64,000 nucleotides of DNA, from positions 434,001-498,000 of the forward strand of contig OZ244910.1 in the NCBI GenBank assembly GCA_965221735.1, in the 5' to 3' direction. Of this stretch, positions 49,106-57,358 are shown one piece after another; within the stretch, counting starts at the first letter, position 1, and every line of letters starts with the position of its first letter. The notes beneath the pieces are model-generated. The model was given only the letters and a program-made list of their open reading frames with translations, ran no database searches and was not told the origin of the DNA. The stretch comes from UBA2991 sp965221735. Its GTDB lineage: Bacteria; Chloroflexota; Dehalococcoidia; Tepidiformales; Tepidiformaceae. Made by a program: the position numbers and the translations under genes.

Positions 49106-49234
49106 AAGGTTCCTCCTGAAGTTTATGCCCGTTCCCTTCTTAACAGAAGGTTTCTCCTGAAGTTTATCCGCCGGTTCTCTCTAACAGAAGGTTTCCCACT
49201 ATCCTTTTGGTAGGACGCGACATTCAAGAAGGTT
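49106..49234 (-). repeat. 41-bp repeat array in the Fic leader
   Basis: AAGGTT occurs at 49106, 49147, 49188 and 49229, exactly 41 bp apart each time. The first two units are well conserved and also share GAAGTTTAT (49118 and 49159) and CTCCTGAAG; the third and fourth have decayed. On the coding strand each conserved unit contains the ribosome site CAGGAG, and the unit nearest the gene is used for the TTG start. The array thus duplicates the Fic leader. Confidence 0.75.
49198..49227 (-). promoter_or_regulatory. Candidate promoter of the Fic gene
   Basis: On the - strand TTGAAT (49227-49222), an 18-bp spacer and GATAGT (49203-49198). Transcription would begin near 49191, upstream of the two conserved repeat units, placing them in the 5' leader. 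Confidence 0.4.
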
Positions 49235-49291
49235 CTATCTGCCCCGCACGCTGCGCTAGCGCGCCCGCCCTCCCCTTCCTACACTGCCCCC

Positions 49292-50764
49292 ATGACCGCC
49301 ACCGCCACCGAGTTCGAGACCGTCATCGGGCTTGAGGTGCACTGCCAGCCCATCACCCAGAGCAAGATGTTCTGCGGGTGCAGCGCCGAGTACTCCGGCG
49401 CCGAGCCCAACACGCACGTCTGCCCGGTTTGCCTGGGCCTTCCGGGCGTCCTGCCCGTCATCAACGAGGAGGCCATCCGCCTCATCGTCAAGACGGGCCT
49501 CGCCCTCAACTGCGAGATATCCGGCTTCTCCAAGTTCGACCGCAAGAACTACCCCTACCCGGACCTGATGAAGGGCTACCAGGTCAGCCAGTACGACCTC
49601 CCCATCTGCCACGACGGCTGGCTCGATGTCGACGTCGAGGGCGAGCGCACCCGCGTCGGCATTACCCGCGTCCACATGGAGGAGGACACCGCCCGCCTCT
49701 TGCACCGCACCGACCCCATCACCGGCGAGGGCTACAGCCTCATCGACATCAACCGCTCGGGCACGCCCCTCATGGAGATCGTGAGCGAGCCCGACATCCG
49801 CTCGCCCGAGGAGGCGCGCGCCTACCTTGTGAGCCTGCGCGCCATCCTCCGCGCCATCGATGCCAGCCGCGCCAACATGGAGGAGGGCAACTTCCGCTGC
49901 GACGCCAACATCAGCTTGCGCCCGCGCGGCCAGGAGGCGTTCGGCTCCAAGGTCGAAGTCAAGAACATGAACAGCTTTCGTGCTGTCTACGAAGCGCTGG
50001 TCTTCGAGATGGCGCGGCAGGCGTCCGTGCTCCGCGAGGGCGGCGACATCCCCCAGGAGACGCGCGGCTGGGACCAGGACCACCAGGAGACGGTTTCCCA
50101 GCGCTCCAAGGAAGAGGCCAACGACTACCGCTACTTCCCCGAGCCCGACCTTCCCCCGCTCGCCCTCAGCCGCGACTTCGTCGAAGGCGTCCGCGCCGAG
50201 CTCCCCGAGCTTCCCGCCACCCGCCGCGAGCGCTACCTCGGGCTCGGCCTCTCCGACTTCGAGGCCTCGACCCTCGCCGAGGCCCGCGACCGCTCCGATT
50301 TCGCCGACGCCGTTGCCGCCGCCCTCCCCTTCGACCCCGCCCGCGCCGCCAAGCTCGCCGCCAACTGGGTCCTCGGCGAGGTCGGACGCTGGGCGAACGA
50401 GCACGAGGCCGAGGTGGAGCAGTTCCCCCTCGAGCCCGGCGCGCTCGCCGAGCTGATCGAGCTCGCCGAGGGTGAGACCATCACCGGCCAGGTCGCGAAG
50501 CAGGTGTTCGACGAGATGGTCGCGAGCGGCAAGGCCGCCGCCGCCATCGTCGAAGAGGGCGGGCTCGCGCAGGTCCGCGAGAGCGATGAGCTGGTCGCCA
50601 TCGTGCGCCGGGTCATCGCCGAGAACGAGAAGGCCGTCGCCGATTACCGCGGCGGCAAGACAGCCGCCATCAAGCGCCTCCTCGGCGGAGTCATGCGCGA
50701 GACGAAGGGACGAGCCAACCCCCAGGTCGCCCAGGAGCTCCTCGCCCGCGAGCTCGACCAGTAG
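49292..50764 (+). CDS. gatB: Aspartyl/glutamyl-tRNA amidotransferase subunit B
   Basis: A 490-residue GatB, the transamidase subunit that turns Glu-tRNA-Gln or Asp-tRNA-Asn into the amidated form. It has VIGLEVHCQPITQSKMFCGC, VCPVCLGLPGVLPVIN, FDRKNYPYPDLMKGYQ and MEEGNFRCDANIS, and a C-terminal helical tRNA-binding tail (AAIKRLLGGVMRETKGRANP). The zinc-binding cysteines (FCGC; CPVC) are present. No gatA or gatC is adjacent. The tRNA-Gln at 36660 is a possible substrate. Confidence 0.96.
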   Translation: MTATATEFETVIGLEVHCQPITQSKMFCGCSAEYSGAEPNTHVCPVCLGLPGVLPVINEEAIRLIVKTGLALNCEISGFSKFDRKNYPYPDLMKGYQVSQYDLPICHDGWLDVDVEGERTRVGITRVHMEEDTARLLHRTDPITGEGYSLIDINRSGTPLMEIVSEPDIRSPEEARAYLVSLRAILRAIDASRANMEEGNFRCDANISLRPRGQEAFGSKVEVKNMNSFRAVYEALVFEMARQASVLREGGDIPQETRGWDQDHQETVSQRSKEEANDYRYFPEPDLPPLALSRDFVEGVRAELPELPATRRERYLGLGLSDFEASTLAEARDRSDFADAVAAALPFDPARAAKLAANWVLGEVGRWANEHEAEVEQFPLEPGALAELIELAEGETITGQVAKQVFDEMVASGKAAAAIVEEGGLAQVRESDELVAIVRRVIAENEKAVADYRGGKTAAIKRLLGGVMRETKGRANPQVAQELLARELDQ

Positions 50765-50855
50765 GGATCGCTCTGCTTCCCGGCGTAAATCTTGAAACCA
50801 GGCACATGTAAGGTCTTCGAGAGAAGCGCTTCCGCTGGTAGACTCTGCCGACAGA

Positions 50856-52199
50856 ATGCCACGCAGGATGCGAAACCACAGCCTGTTCACCTGGCTCTAT
50901 CCAGGGATGCACATCAAGCGCTGGCTCCTTCTCCTCGTCGTCGGCCTGACCCTCCTGAGCCTGGGCGCCGCCTACCTCTTCCGCGAGGCCTATCTCGCCT
51001 ACGACTTCCCCGGGGTTGCCCACTACCTCACCCTCCAGATGATCCCCCGCTGGGCCCGCGGCGTGATTTTCGTGTCCGTGGCGATCGGGAGCGTCGGCGT
51101 CGCCTTCTGGAAGCTGAACCAGTCCCTCCTCTATGCGGTCGTCCGGCCGGGCGCCCAGAACGGCAGCATGGCCCAGTCGCTCTACACCAAGCGCGTGCTC
51201 AGCCGCGGTCCCCGCATCGTCGCCATCGGTGGGGGAACCGGCCTCTCCGTGCTCCTGCGCGGCCTCAAGGAGTACACCAGCAACCTCACCGCCATCGTCA
51301 CCGTCGCCGACGACGGCGGCTCCTCCGGACGCCTCCGCCAGGACTTTGGCGTCGTCGCTCCCGGCGACATCCGCCAGTGCGTGGCCGCCCTTGCCGAGGC
51401 CGAGCCGCTGATGTCCCGTCTCTTCCAGTACCGATTCGGCTCGGGTGACGGGCTCGAGGGCCACTCCTTCGGGAACCTCTTCATCGTCGCCATGGCCAAC
51501 GTCACCGGGAACTTCGAGACGGCCATCCACGAGGCCGGGCGCGTCCTCAACGTGCGGGGCACGATCCTGCCCTCCACCCTCGTCGATGTGACCCTCTCCG
51601 CCCGCACCCAGGACGACGAGATGGTCCACGGCGAGCACAACATCACCGAGCACGGCGCCCGCATCCGCGAGCTCTTCCTCAACCCCGTTCACGCCGAGGC
51701 TCATCCCGATGCCGTCCGCGCCATCCTCGATGCCGACCTCGTCGTGATCGGGCCCGGCAGCCTCTACACCAGCGTCATGCCGAATCTCCTCGTCGAGGAT
51801 CTGCGCAAGGCCCTCCTCTCCACCAGCGCCCAGCGCCTCTTCGTGTGCAACGTGGCCACGGAGAACGGCGAGACGGACGACTTCGGGGTCGCGGACCACA
51901 TCGAGGCCATCGAACGGCACACCGCCCCGGGCCTGATCGAGGCCGTCATCGCCAACGACAACCTCGGCTCCCTGCCCGAGGAGTTGCACTCCAGGCCCGT
52001 CAGCCTCGAGCATCCGGACGCCCGCGTGTTCGAGCACGTGCGCGTCGTCCAGGCCGATGTCGTCGCCGGCGAGAACCGCTACCGGCACGACTTCCAGAAA
52101 CTCGCCGCTGCAATCCTCGACGTGTACCATGGCCGGGAGAACGGCGCGTTCGAAGGCGAGCGCACACCCTCCGAGGAAGCCGTCCTCGCTACCCGCTGA
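50856..52199 (+). CDS. YvcK/CofD-like protein (gluconeogenesis factor family) with membrane anchor
   Basis: A 447-residue protein. Two hydrophobic helices near residues 22-42 and 68-88 precede the soluble YvcK domain: IVAIGGGTGLSVLLRGLKEYT, VTVADDGGSSGRLRQDF, GHSFGNLFIVAM, and VIGPGSLYTSVMPNLLVEDL. YvcK binds UDP-GlcNAc and affects cell-wall and carbon balance in Firmicutes. ATG 50856 or 50868 may be the start. Its TGA overlaps the ATG of secG by one base. Confidence 0.9.
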   Translation: MPRRMRNHSLFTWLYPGMHIKRWLLLLVVGLTLLSLGAAYLFREAYLAYDFPGVAHYLTLQMIPRWARGVIFVSVAIGSVGVAFWKLNQSLLYAVVRPGAQNGSMAQSLYTKRVLSRGPRIVAIGGGTGLSVLLRGLKEYTSNLTAIVTVADDGGSSGRLRQDFGVVAPGDIRQCVAALAEAEPLMSRLFQYRFGSGDGLEGHSFGNLFIVAMANVTGNFETAIHEAGRVLNVRGTILPSTLVDVTLSARTQDDEMVHGEHNITEHGARIRELFLNPVHAEAHPDAVRAILDADLVVIGPGSLYTSVMPNLLVEDLRKALLSTSAQRLFVCNVATENGETDDFGVADHIEAIERHTAPGLIEAVIANDNLGSLPEELHSRPVSLEHPDARVFEHVRVVQADVVAGENRYRHDFQKLAAAILDVYHGRENGAFEGERTPSEEAVLATR

Positions 52200-52417
52200 T
52201 GCTGAACGCCATCCAGATCATCGTTTCTGCGCTCCTCATCGTCGCCGTGCTCCTGCAGGTCAAGGGCTCCGGCTTCGGTGCGGCCCTCGGCGGGCTCTCC
52301 GGCGGCTCCGTCTACCGCACGAAGCGCGGTCTCGAGAAGACACTGTTCCAGGCGACGATCGTTCTTGTCATCGTGTTCCTCTTCGTGTCCTTCCTGAGCG
52401 TTCAGTCCCAGAGCTAA
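52199..52417 (+). CDS. secG: Preprotein translocase subunit SecG
   Basis: A 72-residue inner-membrane protein with two helices (about residues 3-21 and 50-68) and the conserved loop QVKGSGFGAALGGLSG between them. It supports SecYEG protein export. ATG 52199 overlaps the yvcK-like stop (TGATG), so translation is coupled. Confidence 0.93.
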   Translation: MLNAIQIIVSALLIVAVLLQVKGSGFGAALGGLSGGSVYRTKRGLEKTLFQATIVLVIVFLFVSFLSVQSQS

Positions 52418-52426
52418 CCTCTCTTC

Positions 52427-54091
52427 ATGCTTCGCGCGGTTGCGAACTCGCGGCGCGCTCTCCTTTCGGCGGCTGTCGTGGCGGTCGGGGCGCTTGCGGC
52501 CGCCATCATCGCGGTGTTTCTCACCATGCCCGAGGAGGAGGCCCCCAGACCGCTTCCCACCCCCGCGCCCGTCGAGCAAAGCGTCTACGTCGAGGGTGTC
52601 GTCGGCGCCTGGCAGCGTATCAACCCCCTTTTCGCCGCCGAGAATGCCGTCGACCAGGACCTTTCGCGGCTGATATTCGCCGGCCTCCTGCGCGTGGGCG
52701 AGGACGGCCGCCTCCTCCCCGACCTTGCTCCGCTCCCGGAGGTCGGCGAGGACGGGCGCACCTACACCTTCCGCCTCCACCCCGGACTGCAGTGGCACGA
52801 CGGCGCCCCCGTCCGCTCCCTGGACGTCGCCTTCACGGTCGAGCACATCCTCGCCCCCGACTTCCAGGGCGATCCCCGCCTGCAGGCCGCCTGGACCGGC
52901 GTTGACGTCCGCACCCCCGACTTGCGAACCGTCATCATTCGCCTGCCCGAGCCCAACGCCGCCTTCCTCGCCCGCTTCGCCACCGTCGGCATTCTCCCCG
53001 AGCATCTGCTGCAGGGACTCGATGGCGCCGATCTCTTCGATGCGCCCTTCAACGCCAGGCCCGTGGGCGCCGGTCCCTACCGGCTCGAGTCCGCCACCTC
53101 GGTGGAGGCAACCCTCAGCGCGTATCCCCGCTACCACCTCGGCCGCCCCCACATCGACATCATCACCGTGCGCTTCCTGCCCGACTTCGCCGCCGTGAAG
53201 CACGCTCTCGAGGAGGGAGACATCGACGGCATCTTCCTCAGGCAGCCGCTCAGCGCCGAGCAGCTCGCCTCCCTCGACGGCATCGCCGGGTTCGTCCATG
53301 AGGATCTGCAACGAGCTGTCTCGCTCGTCCTCTACCTCAACAACAGCCAGGTTGCGTACTTCCGCGACCCACGCGTGCGAACCGCCGTCTCCCTCGCGCT
53401 CGACCGCCAGACGCTCGTCGAGAACGCCCTCCTTGGCGTTGCGACCCCCTCGTCATCGGCCATCGCCCCGGGGACGTGGGCCTACGACCCCTCCCTCGAC
53501 AGCCCTCCGAGTGATCCGGAAACCGCCATCGCCCTCCTCGCCGAGGCGGGTTGGCATCGGAGCCCGACCACCGGCGTCCTGGTCCGGCAGGGTTCCGAAT
53601 TCCGCCTCACGATCCGCACCGACAACGACCCCCGCCACCTCGCCCTCGCCCGCGAGGTCGCGCGCCAGCTCGAGCCGGTCGGCATCCGCGCGACGGTCGC
53701 GAGCACCAGCTTCACCGTCCTCAGCCGCGACTTCCTCGCCCCCCGCACTTACGACGCCGCCCTTGCCGGCTGGGACCAGGGCCCCGACCCAGACCCCTAC
53801 CTCGCCTGGCACAGCTCCCAGGTCGACCACCCCGGCGGCAACGTCGCGAACTACGGCGACATCATCGTCGATGCCCTCCTTGAGCGGGGGCGGACCACCT
53901 CCAGCGCGCTCGTACGCCTCGACGCCTATCGCCAGTTCCAGGAGCTCTGGCAGCGGGAGGCCCCCAGCGTCATCCTCGCCTATCCCCGCATCCGCTACGT
54001 TCGCGCGGCCAACGTGACGTCGCCGCCGTTCGGCGTGCTCTTCACCCCTACCGACCGCTTCCTGAACGTGCACCTGTGGCGCATCGAATGA
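52427..54091 (+). CDS. ABC transporter solute-binding protein, peptide/nickel type (SBP_bac_5)
   Basis: A 554-residue extracytoplasmic binding protein with an N-terminal membrane anchor (about residues 11-34) and no lipobox. It contains RINPLFAAENAVDQDLSRLIFAGLLR in sense near residue 62, YTFRLHPGLQWHDGAPV, DVAFTVEHIL and PVGAGPYRL, typical of DppA/OppA. No permease genes adjoin; a separate DppC-like permease is at 63000. It starts 9 bp after secG, and its stop overlaps the DUF62 gene (ATGA). Confidence 0.92.
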   Translation: MLRAVANSRRALLSAAVVAVGALAAAIIAVFLTMPEEEAPRPLPTPAPVEQSVYVEGVVGAWQRINPLFAAENAVDQDLSRLIFAGLLRVGEDGRLLPDLAPLPEVGEDGRTYTFRLHPGLQWHDGAPVRSLDVAFTVEHILAPDFQGDPRLQAAWTGVDVRTPDLRTVIIRLPEPNAAFLARFATVGILPEHLLQGLDGADLFDAPFNARPVGAGPYRLESATSVEATLSAYPRYHLGRPHIDIITVRFLPDFAAVKHALEEGDIDGIFLRQPLSAEQLASLDGIAGFVHEDLQRAVSLVLYLNNSQVAYFRDPRVRTAVSLALDRQTLVENALLGVATPSSSAIAPGTWAYDPSLDSPPSDPETAIALLAEAGWHRSPTTGVLVRQGSEFRLTIRTDNDPRHLALAREVARQLEPVGIRATVASTSFTVLSRDFLAPRTYDAALAGWDQGPDPDPYLAWHSSQVDHPGGNVANYGDIIVDALLERGRTTSSALVRLDAYRQFQELWQREAPSVILAYPRIRYVRAANVTSPPFGVLFTPTDRFLNVHLWRIE

Positions 54092-54924
54092 CCGATCCGC
54101 TCCCTATCGTCCTCCTGACCGACTTCGGGACCCGCGACACCTACGTGGGCCAGGTGAAGGCCGTCCTCACCGCGCGGGCGCCCGGCTCCACGCTCGTGGA
54201 CCTGACCCACGAGGTCTCGCCCTACGCCATCGACGAGGGCGCGTGGCTTCTGGAAACCGCCCTCCCCTTCCTCCCCACGCCCGCCGTCGTGCTCGCCGTC
54301 GTCGATCCCGGCGTCGGCAGCGAGCGCGCCCCCATCGCACTCCGTGCCCCCGCCGCCACCGACTCCTCTGTCGTCCGCTACTTCGTCGGCCCCGACAACG
54401 GCCTCCTCTCCGCCGCCGCCCCGCCCGACGCGCGCCCCTCTCGGCCCGGCCCCTGCCCCGCGCCCCCGGCGCTCGACGTGCGCGCCATCGAGAGCGCCGA
54501 AGCGCGCCTCGCCACCGTCAGCGCCACCTTCCACGGACGCGACCTCTTCGCCCCCGCAGCTGCCCACGTCGCTGTCACCGGCCACCACGAGACGCTCGGC
54601 CCCGCTCGCGACGAGCTAACCCTGCTCCCACCCTTCGCGGGACGCGCCGAGGGCACGGCTGTCAGGGGAACCGTCATCCACGTCGATCGCTATGGCAACC
54701 TCGTCACAACCATCCGGAAGGAGCAGCTCCCGTCCGACTTTGTGCTCGACATAAACGGCCACCGGATCGAGCACATGGTTCTCACCTTCAGCGACGCCGC
54801 TCCGGGCGCGCTCGCCTGCCACGTCGACTCCAGCAGCTTCCTCGCCATCGCCGAGCGCGAAGGCAACGCCGCCGCCCGCACCGGCGCCGCGCGCGGCAAT
54901 ACAGTGCTCCTCACGCCGCGATGA
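54088..54924 (+). CDS. SAM hydroxide adenosyltransferase (DUF62, chlorinase/fluorinase family)
   Basis: A 278-residue member of the duf62 family, which hydrolyses S-adenosylmethionine to adenosine and methionine. LLTDFGTRDTYVGQVKAVL near the start, VDLTHEVSPYAIDEGAW, VDPGVGSERAPI, YFVGPDNGLL, ATFHGRDLFAPAAAH and HVDRYGNLVT are all present. No halogenation context is seen, so plain SAM hydrolysis is more likely. It is coupled on both sides by ATGA overlaps, with the binding protein before it and fmt after it. Confidence 0.9.
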   Translation: MTDPLPIVLLTDFGTRDTYVGQVKAVLTARAPGSTLVDLTHEVSPYAIDEGAWLLETALPFLPTPAVVLAVVDPGVGSERAPIALRAPAATDSSVVRYFVGPDNGLLSAAAPPDARPSRPGPCPAPPALDVRAIESAEARLATVSATFHGRDLFAPAAAHVAVTGHHETLGPARDELTLLPPFAGRAEGTAVRGTVIHVDRYGNLVTTIRKEQLPSDFVLDINGHRIEHMVLTFSDAAPGALACHVDSSSFLAIAEREGNAAARTGAARGNTVLLTPR

Positions 54925-55868
54925 AGCCGTCAGAGGTCCGCACCGTCTTCATGGGCTCCCCGGAGTTCGCCCTGCCCAGCCTCCGTGCCCTCGCCGATGC
55001 CGGCTACGACCTGCGCCTCGTCGTGACCCAGCCCGACCGGCGCGCCGGTCGTGGCGGTCGCATGCGCGCTCCCGCCGCGAAGGTCGAGGCCGAGCGCCTC
55101 GGAATCCGCGTCTTCCAGCCCCAGTCATTCCGTGATCCCGAGGCCGTTGCCGAGCTCGCCGGCGTCGATCCCGACCTCATCGTCGTCGCGGCCTACGGAC
55201 GCATCCTCGCCCGCGCCGTCCTCGACATGCCCCGCCACCCCGTGGTGAACGTCCACCCCTCCCTCCTGCCACGCTGGCGCGGCCCTTCCCCCGTCGCCGC
55301 TGCCATCCTCGCCGGGGACCGGGAGACCGGCGTCTCCATCATGAAGCTGGTCGAGGAGATGGACGCCGGACCCATCCTCGCCGCCCGCCCCTTCCCCACC
55401 GCCCCCACCGACACGACCGGCGTCCTCGAAACGACTCTCGCGGAAGTGGGCGCCGATCTGCTCGTCGAGACGCTCCCGCGCTGGCTCGAAGGCGACCTTC
55501 GCGCCGTCCCCCAGGACGAATCCCTCGTGACCGTCTGTCCGCTGCTGGAGAAGGCGCACGGACACCTGGCCGCCGGCATGACCGCTCGCGAGGCCGAGCG
55601 CGCCGTTCGCGCCTACGATCCCTGGCCGGGCGCCTTCGTCACCTGGAATGGCGACCGCCTCGGCATCTGGCGTGCGCACGTGGGTGACGCCGGCGACGAA
55701 CTCGTCCCCGGCGCGCTCACGGTCTTCGCCGGGAAGCCTGCCGTTGCCTTCCGCGATGGTGTGCTCGTGCTCGACGAGGTCCAGCGCAGCGGCTCTCGCC
55801 GCGTGTCGGGGGAGGCCTTCCTTAACGGCGAGCGCGGCCGCCTCCCCCGCTCGGCGGGACTGGCATGA
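54921..55868 (+). CDS. fmt: Methionyl-tRNA formyltransferase
   Basis: A 315-residue enzyme that formylates initiator Met-tRNA with 10-formyl-THF. FMGSPEFALPSLRAL, VVTQPDRRAGRGGRMRAPAAK (segment about residues 36-56), AYGRILARAVLDM, NVHPSLLPRWRGPSPV (catalytic His region) and SIMKLVEEMDAGPIL are present. ATG 54921 overlaps the DUF62 stop and its own stop overlaps the rlmN start, both as ATGA. Confidence 0.96.
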   Translation: MKPSEVRTVFMGSPEFALPSLRALADAGYDLRLVVTQPDRRAGRGGRMRAPAAKVEAERLGIRVFQPQSFRDPEAVAELAGVDPDLIVVAAYGRILARAVLDMPRHPVVNVHPSLLPRWRGPSPVAAAILAGDRETGVSIMKLVEEMDAGPILAARPFPTAPTDTTGVLETTLAEVGADLLVETLPRWLEGDLRAVPQDESLVTVCPLLEKAHGHLAAGMTAREAERAVRAYDPWPGAFVTWNGDRLGIWRAHVGDAGDELVPGALTVFAGKPAVAFRDGVLVLDEVQRSGSRRVSGEAFLNGERGRLPRSAGLA

Positions 55869-56953
55869 CCAGCCTCCTCCGCCTCACGCCCGCCGAGCTC
55901 GAGGAAGCCCTCACCGCCCTCGACGCGCCCCGCTACCGCGCCGACCAGGTCCTGCAGGCTCTCTACCAGCGCGGCATCGATTCCCTCGACGCCATCACCC
56001 AGCTCCCCGGCGCCCTGCGCGAAGGCATGCGCGAAGCCGACCTCACGCTCGAAGCTCCCGCCGTCCTTCGCGAGGTTGCCAGCCACGACGGCGAGACCAC
56101 GAAGGCGCTGCTCGCCCTCCCCAGCGGCGCCACCGTCGAGACCGTACTCATGCAGTACCCCCGCTCCGGCCGCGGGCCGCGCTCGACCGTGTGCGTCTCC
56201 ACCCAGGCCGGCTGCGCGATGGGCTGCGTCTTCTGCGCCACGGGCCAGATGGGCTTCGAACGGAACATCCCCGCCGAGGACATCGTCGCCCAGGTGCTCC
56301 ACTTCCGGCGCCTCCTCGCGCCCCGCGGCGAGCACGTCACCAACGTCGTGTTCATGGGCATGGGCGAACCCCTCGCCAACTACGACGAGACCGTTCGCGC
56401 CGTTCGCCAGCTCACCGACCCGCGCGCCTTCGACCTCGCCCAGCGGGCCATCACCGTTTCCACGGTGGGAATCCCGCGGGCCATCGACCGGCTCGCCCGG
56501 GAGAAGCTCCAGGTCGGCCTCGCGATCTCCCTGCACGCCCCCGACGACGCCCTCCGGCGCCGCCTCGTCCCCACCGCCCGTCCCAACTCCGTCGCCGAGC
56601 TGCTCGACGCCGGACGCCGCTACTTCCGCGCGACCGGCCGCCGCGTCTCCATCGAGTACGCCCTCATCGACGGCGTCAACGACTCGCCCGTGCAGGCGCG
56701 CGCGCTCGGCAAGCTCCTCCGGGGCGCAGGTATGCACGTCAACCTCATCCCCCTCAACGCCACCGCGGGCCCCTTCGCCGCCCCCTCGCGTCGCGGCGTG
56801 CGCGAGTTCCGCCGCATCCTCAACGAGGCCGGCGTCAACGCCACCGTGCGAATCGAGAAGGGCGCCGAGATCGCCGCTGCCTGCGGGCAGCTCCGCACGG
56901 ACGTCGACGCCGCTAGCGGAACAGGCCCCGCAGCATCCCCCGCCCGAGGCTGA
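55865..56953 (+). CDS. rlmN: 23S rRNA (adenine2503-C2)-methyltransferase RlmN
   Basis: A 362-residue radical-SAM methyltransferase acting on A2503 of 23S rRNA and on some tRNAs. The radical-SAM cysteines are in the C-x3-C-x2-C motif CAMGCVFC, followed by ATGQMGFERNIPAEDIVAQV (about residues 125-144) and VFMGMGEPLANYDE. The C-terminal VNLIPLNA is normal. Its last 41 bp overlap the convergent hypothetical gene. Confidence 0.96.
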   Translation: MTSLLRLTPAELEEALTALDAPRYRADQVLQALYQRGIDSLDAITQLPGALREGMREADLTLEAPAVLREVASHDGETTKALLALPSGATVETVLMQYPRSGRGPRSTVCVSTQAGCAMGCVFCATGQMGFERNIPAEDIVAQVLHFRRLLAPRGEHVTNVVFMGMGEPLANYDETVRAVRQLTDPRAFDLAQRAITVSTVGIPRAIDRLAREKLQVGLAISLHAPDDALRRRLVPTARPNSVAELLDAGRRYFRATGRRVSIEYALIDGVNDSPVQARALGKLLRGAGMHVNLIPLNATAGPFAAPSRRGVREFRRILNEAGVNATVRIEKGAEIAAACGQLRTDVDAASGTGPAASPARG

Positions 56954-57299
56954 GCGCGAAGCTCCCCACGGCCAGCCCCAGTCCCACCGCGAACGCCGTC
57001 CGCAGGTCGAACCAGGTGTGCACTTCGCCCCGCACGACCGGAGAGGCCAGCACGCCCACGTACGTCCCGTCCAGGGCCGCCGACTTCGTCGCCACCACCG
57101 CCGCCGCGCTGTCCCGCAGCGTCGCCCGTTCGGTGCGCGTCGCGGCCACGGCGCTCTGCTCCATGCTCACCGCCTCCGCCTCGAGCTGCGCCACCGCGCC
57201 CTGCTCGATCGAGACCTCTTCCGCCTGCACCGCCTGGGCGTAGTCCCGCCTGATGCCTGCGAATCGCGCCCGCGTACCCCTCGGGTCGAACTCTGCCAC
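56913..57299 (-). CDS. Hypothetical protein with C-terminal membrane helix
   Basis: A 128-residue protein I do not recognise. The first 70 residues are an alanine-rich, repetitive helical pattern (VSIEQGAVAQLEAEAVSMEQSAVAATRTE in parts: SIEQGAVAQ and SMEQSAVAA repeat at about 18 residues). A hydrophobic helix (residues about 97-120) and a basic tail (GRGMLRGLFR) follow, so it is tail-anchored. It overlaps the end of rlmN by 41 bp on the opposite strand and is divergent from queA. Confidence 0.65.
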   Translation of the reverse strand: MAEFDPRGTRARFAGIRRDYAQAVQAEEVSIEQGAVAQLEAEAVSMEQSAVAATRTERATLRDSAAAVVATKSAALDGTYVGVLASPVVRGEVHTWFDLRTAFAVGLGLAVGSFALSLGRGMLRGLFR

Positions 57300-57358
57300 G
57301 CTGCTCCTCCAGCGCCCGTACGCTAGACCGACGCCCGAGAAAGGGCAATGCTCCCCGC

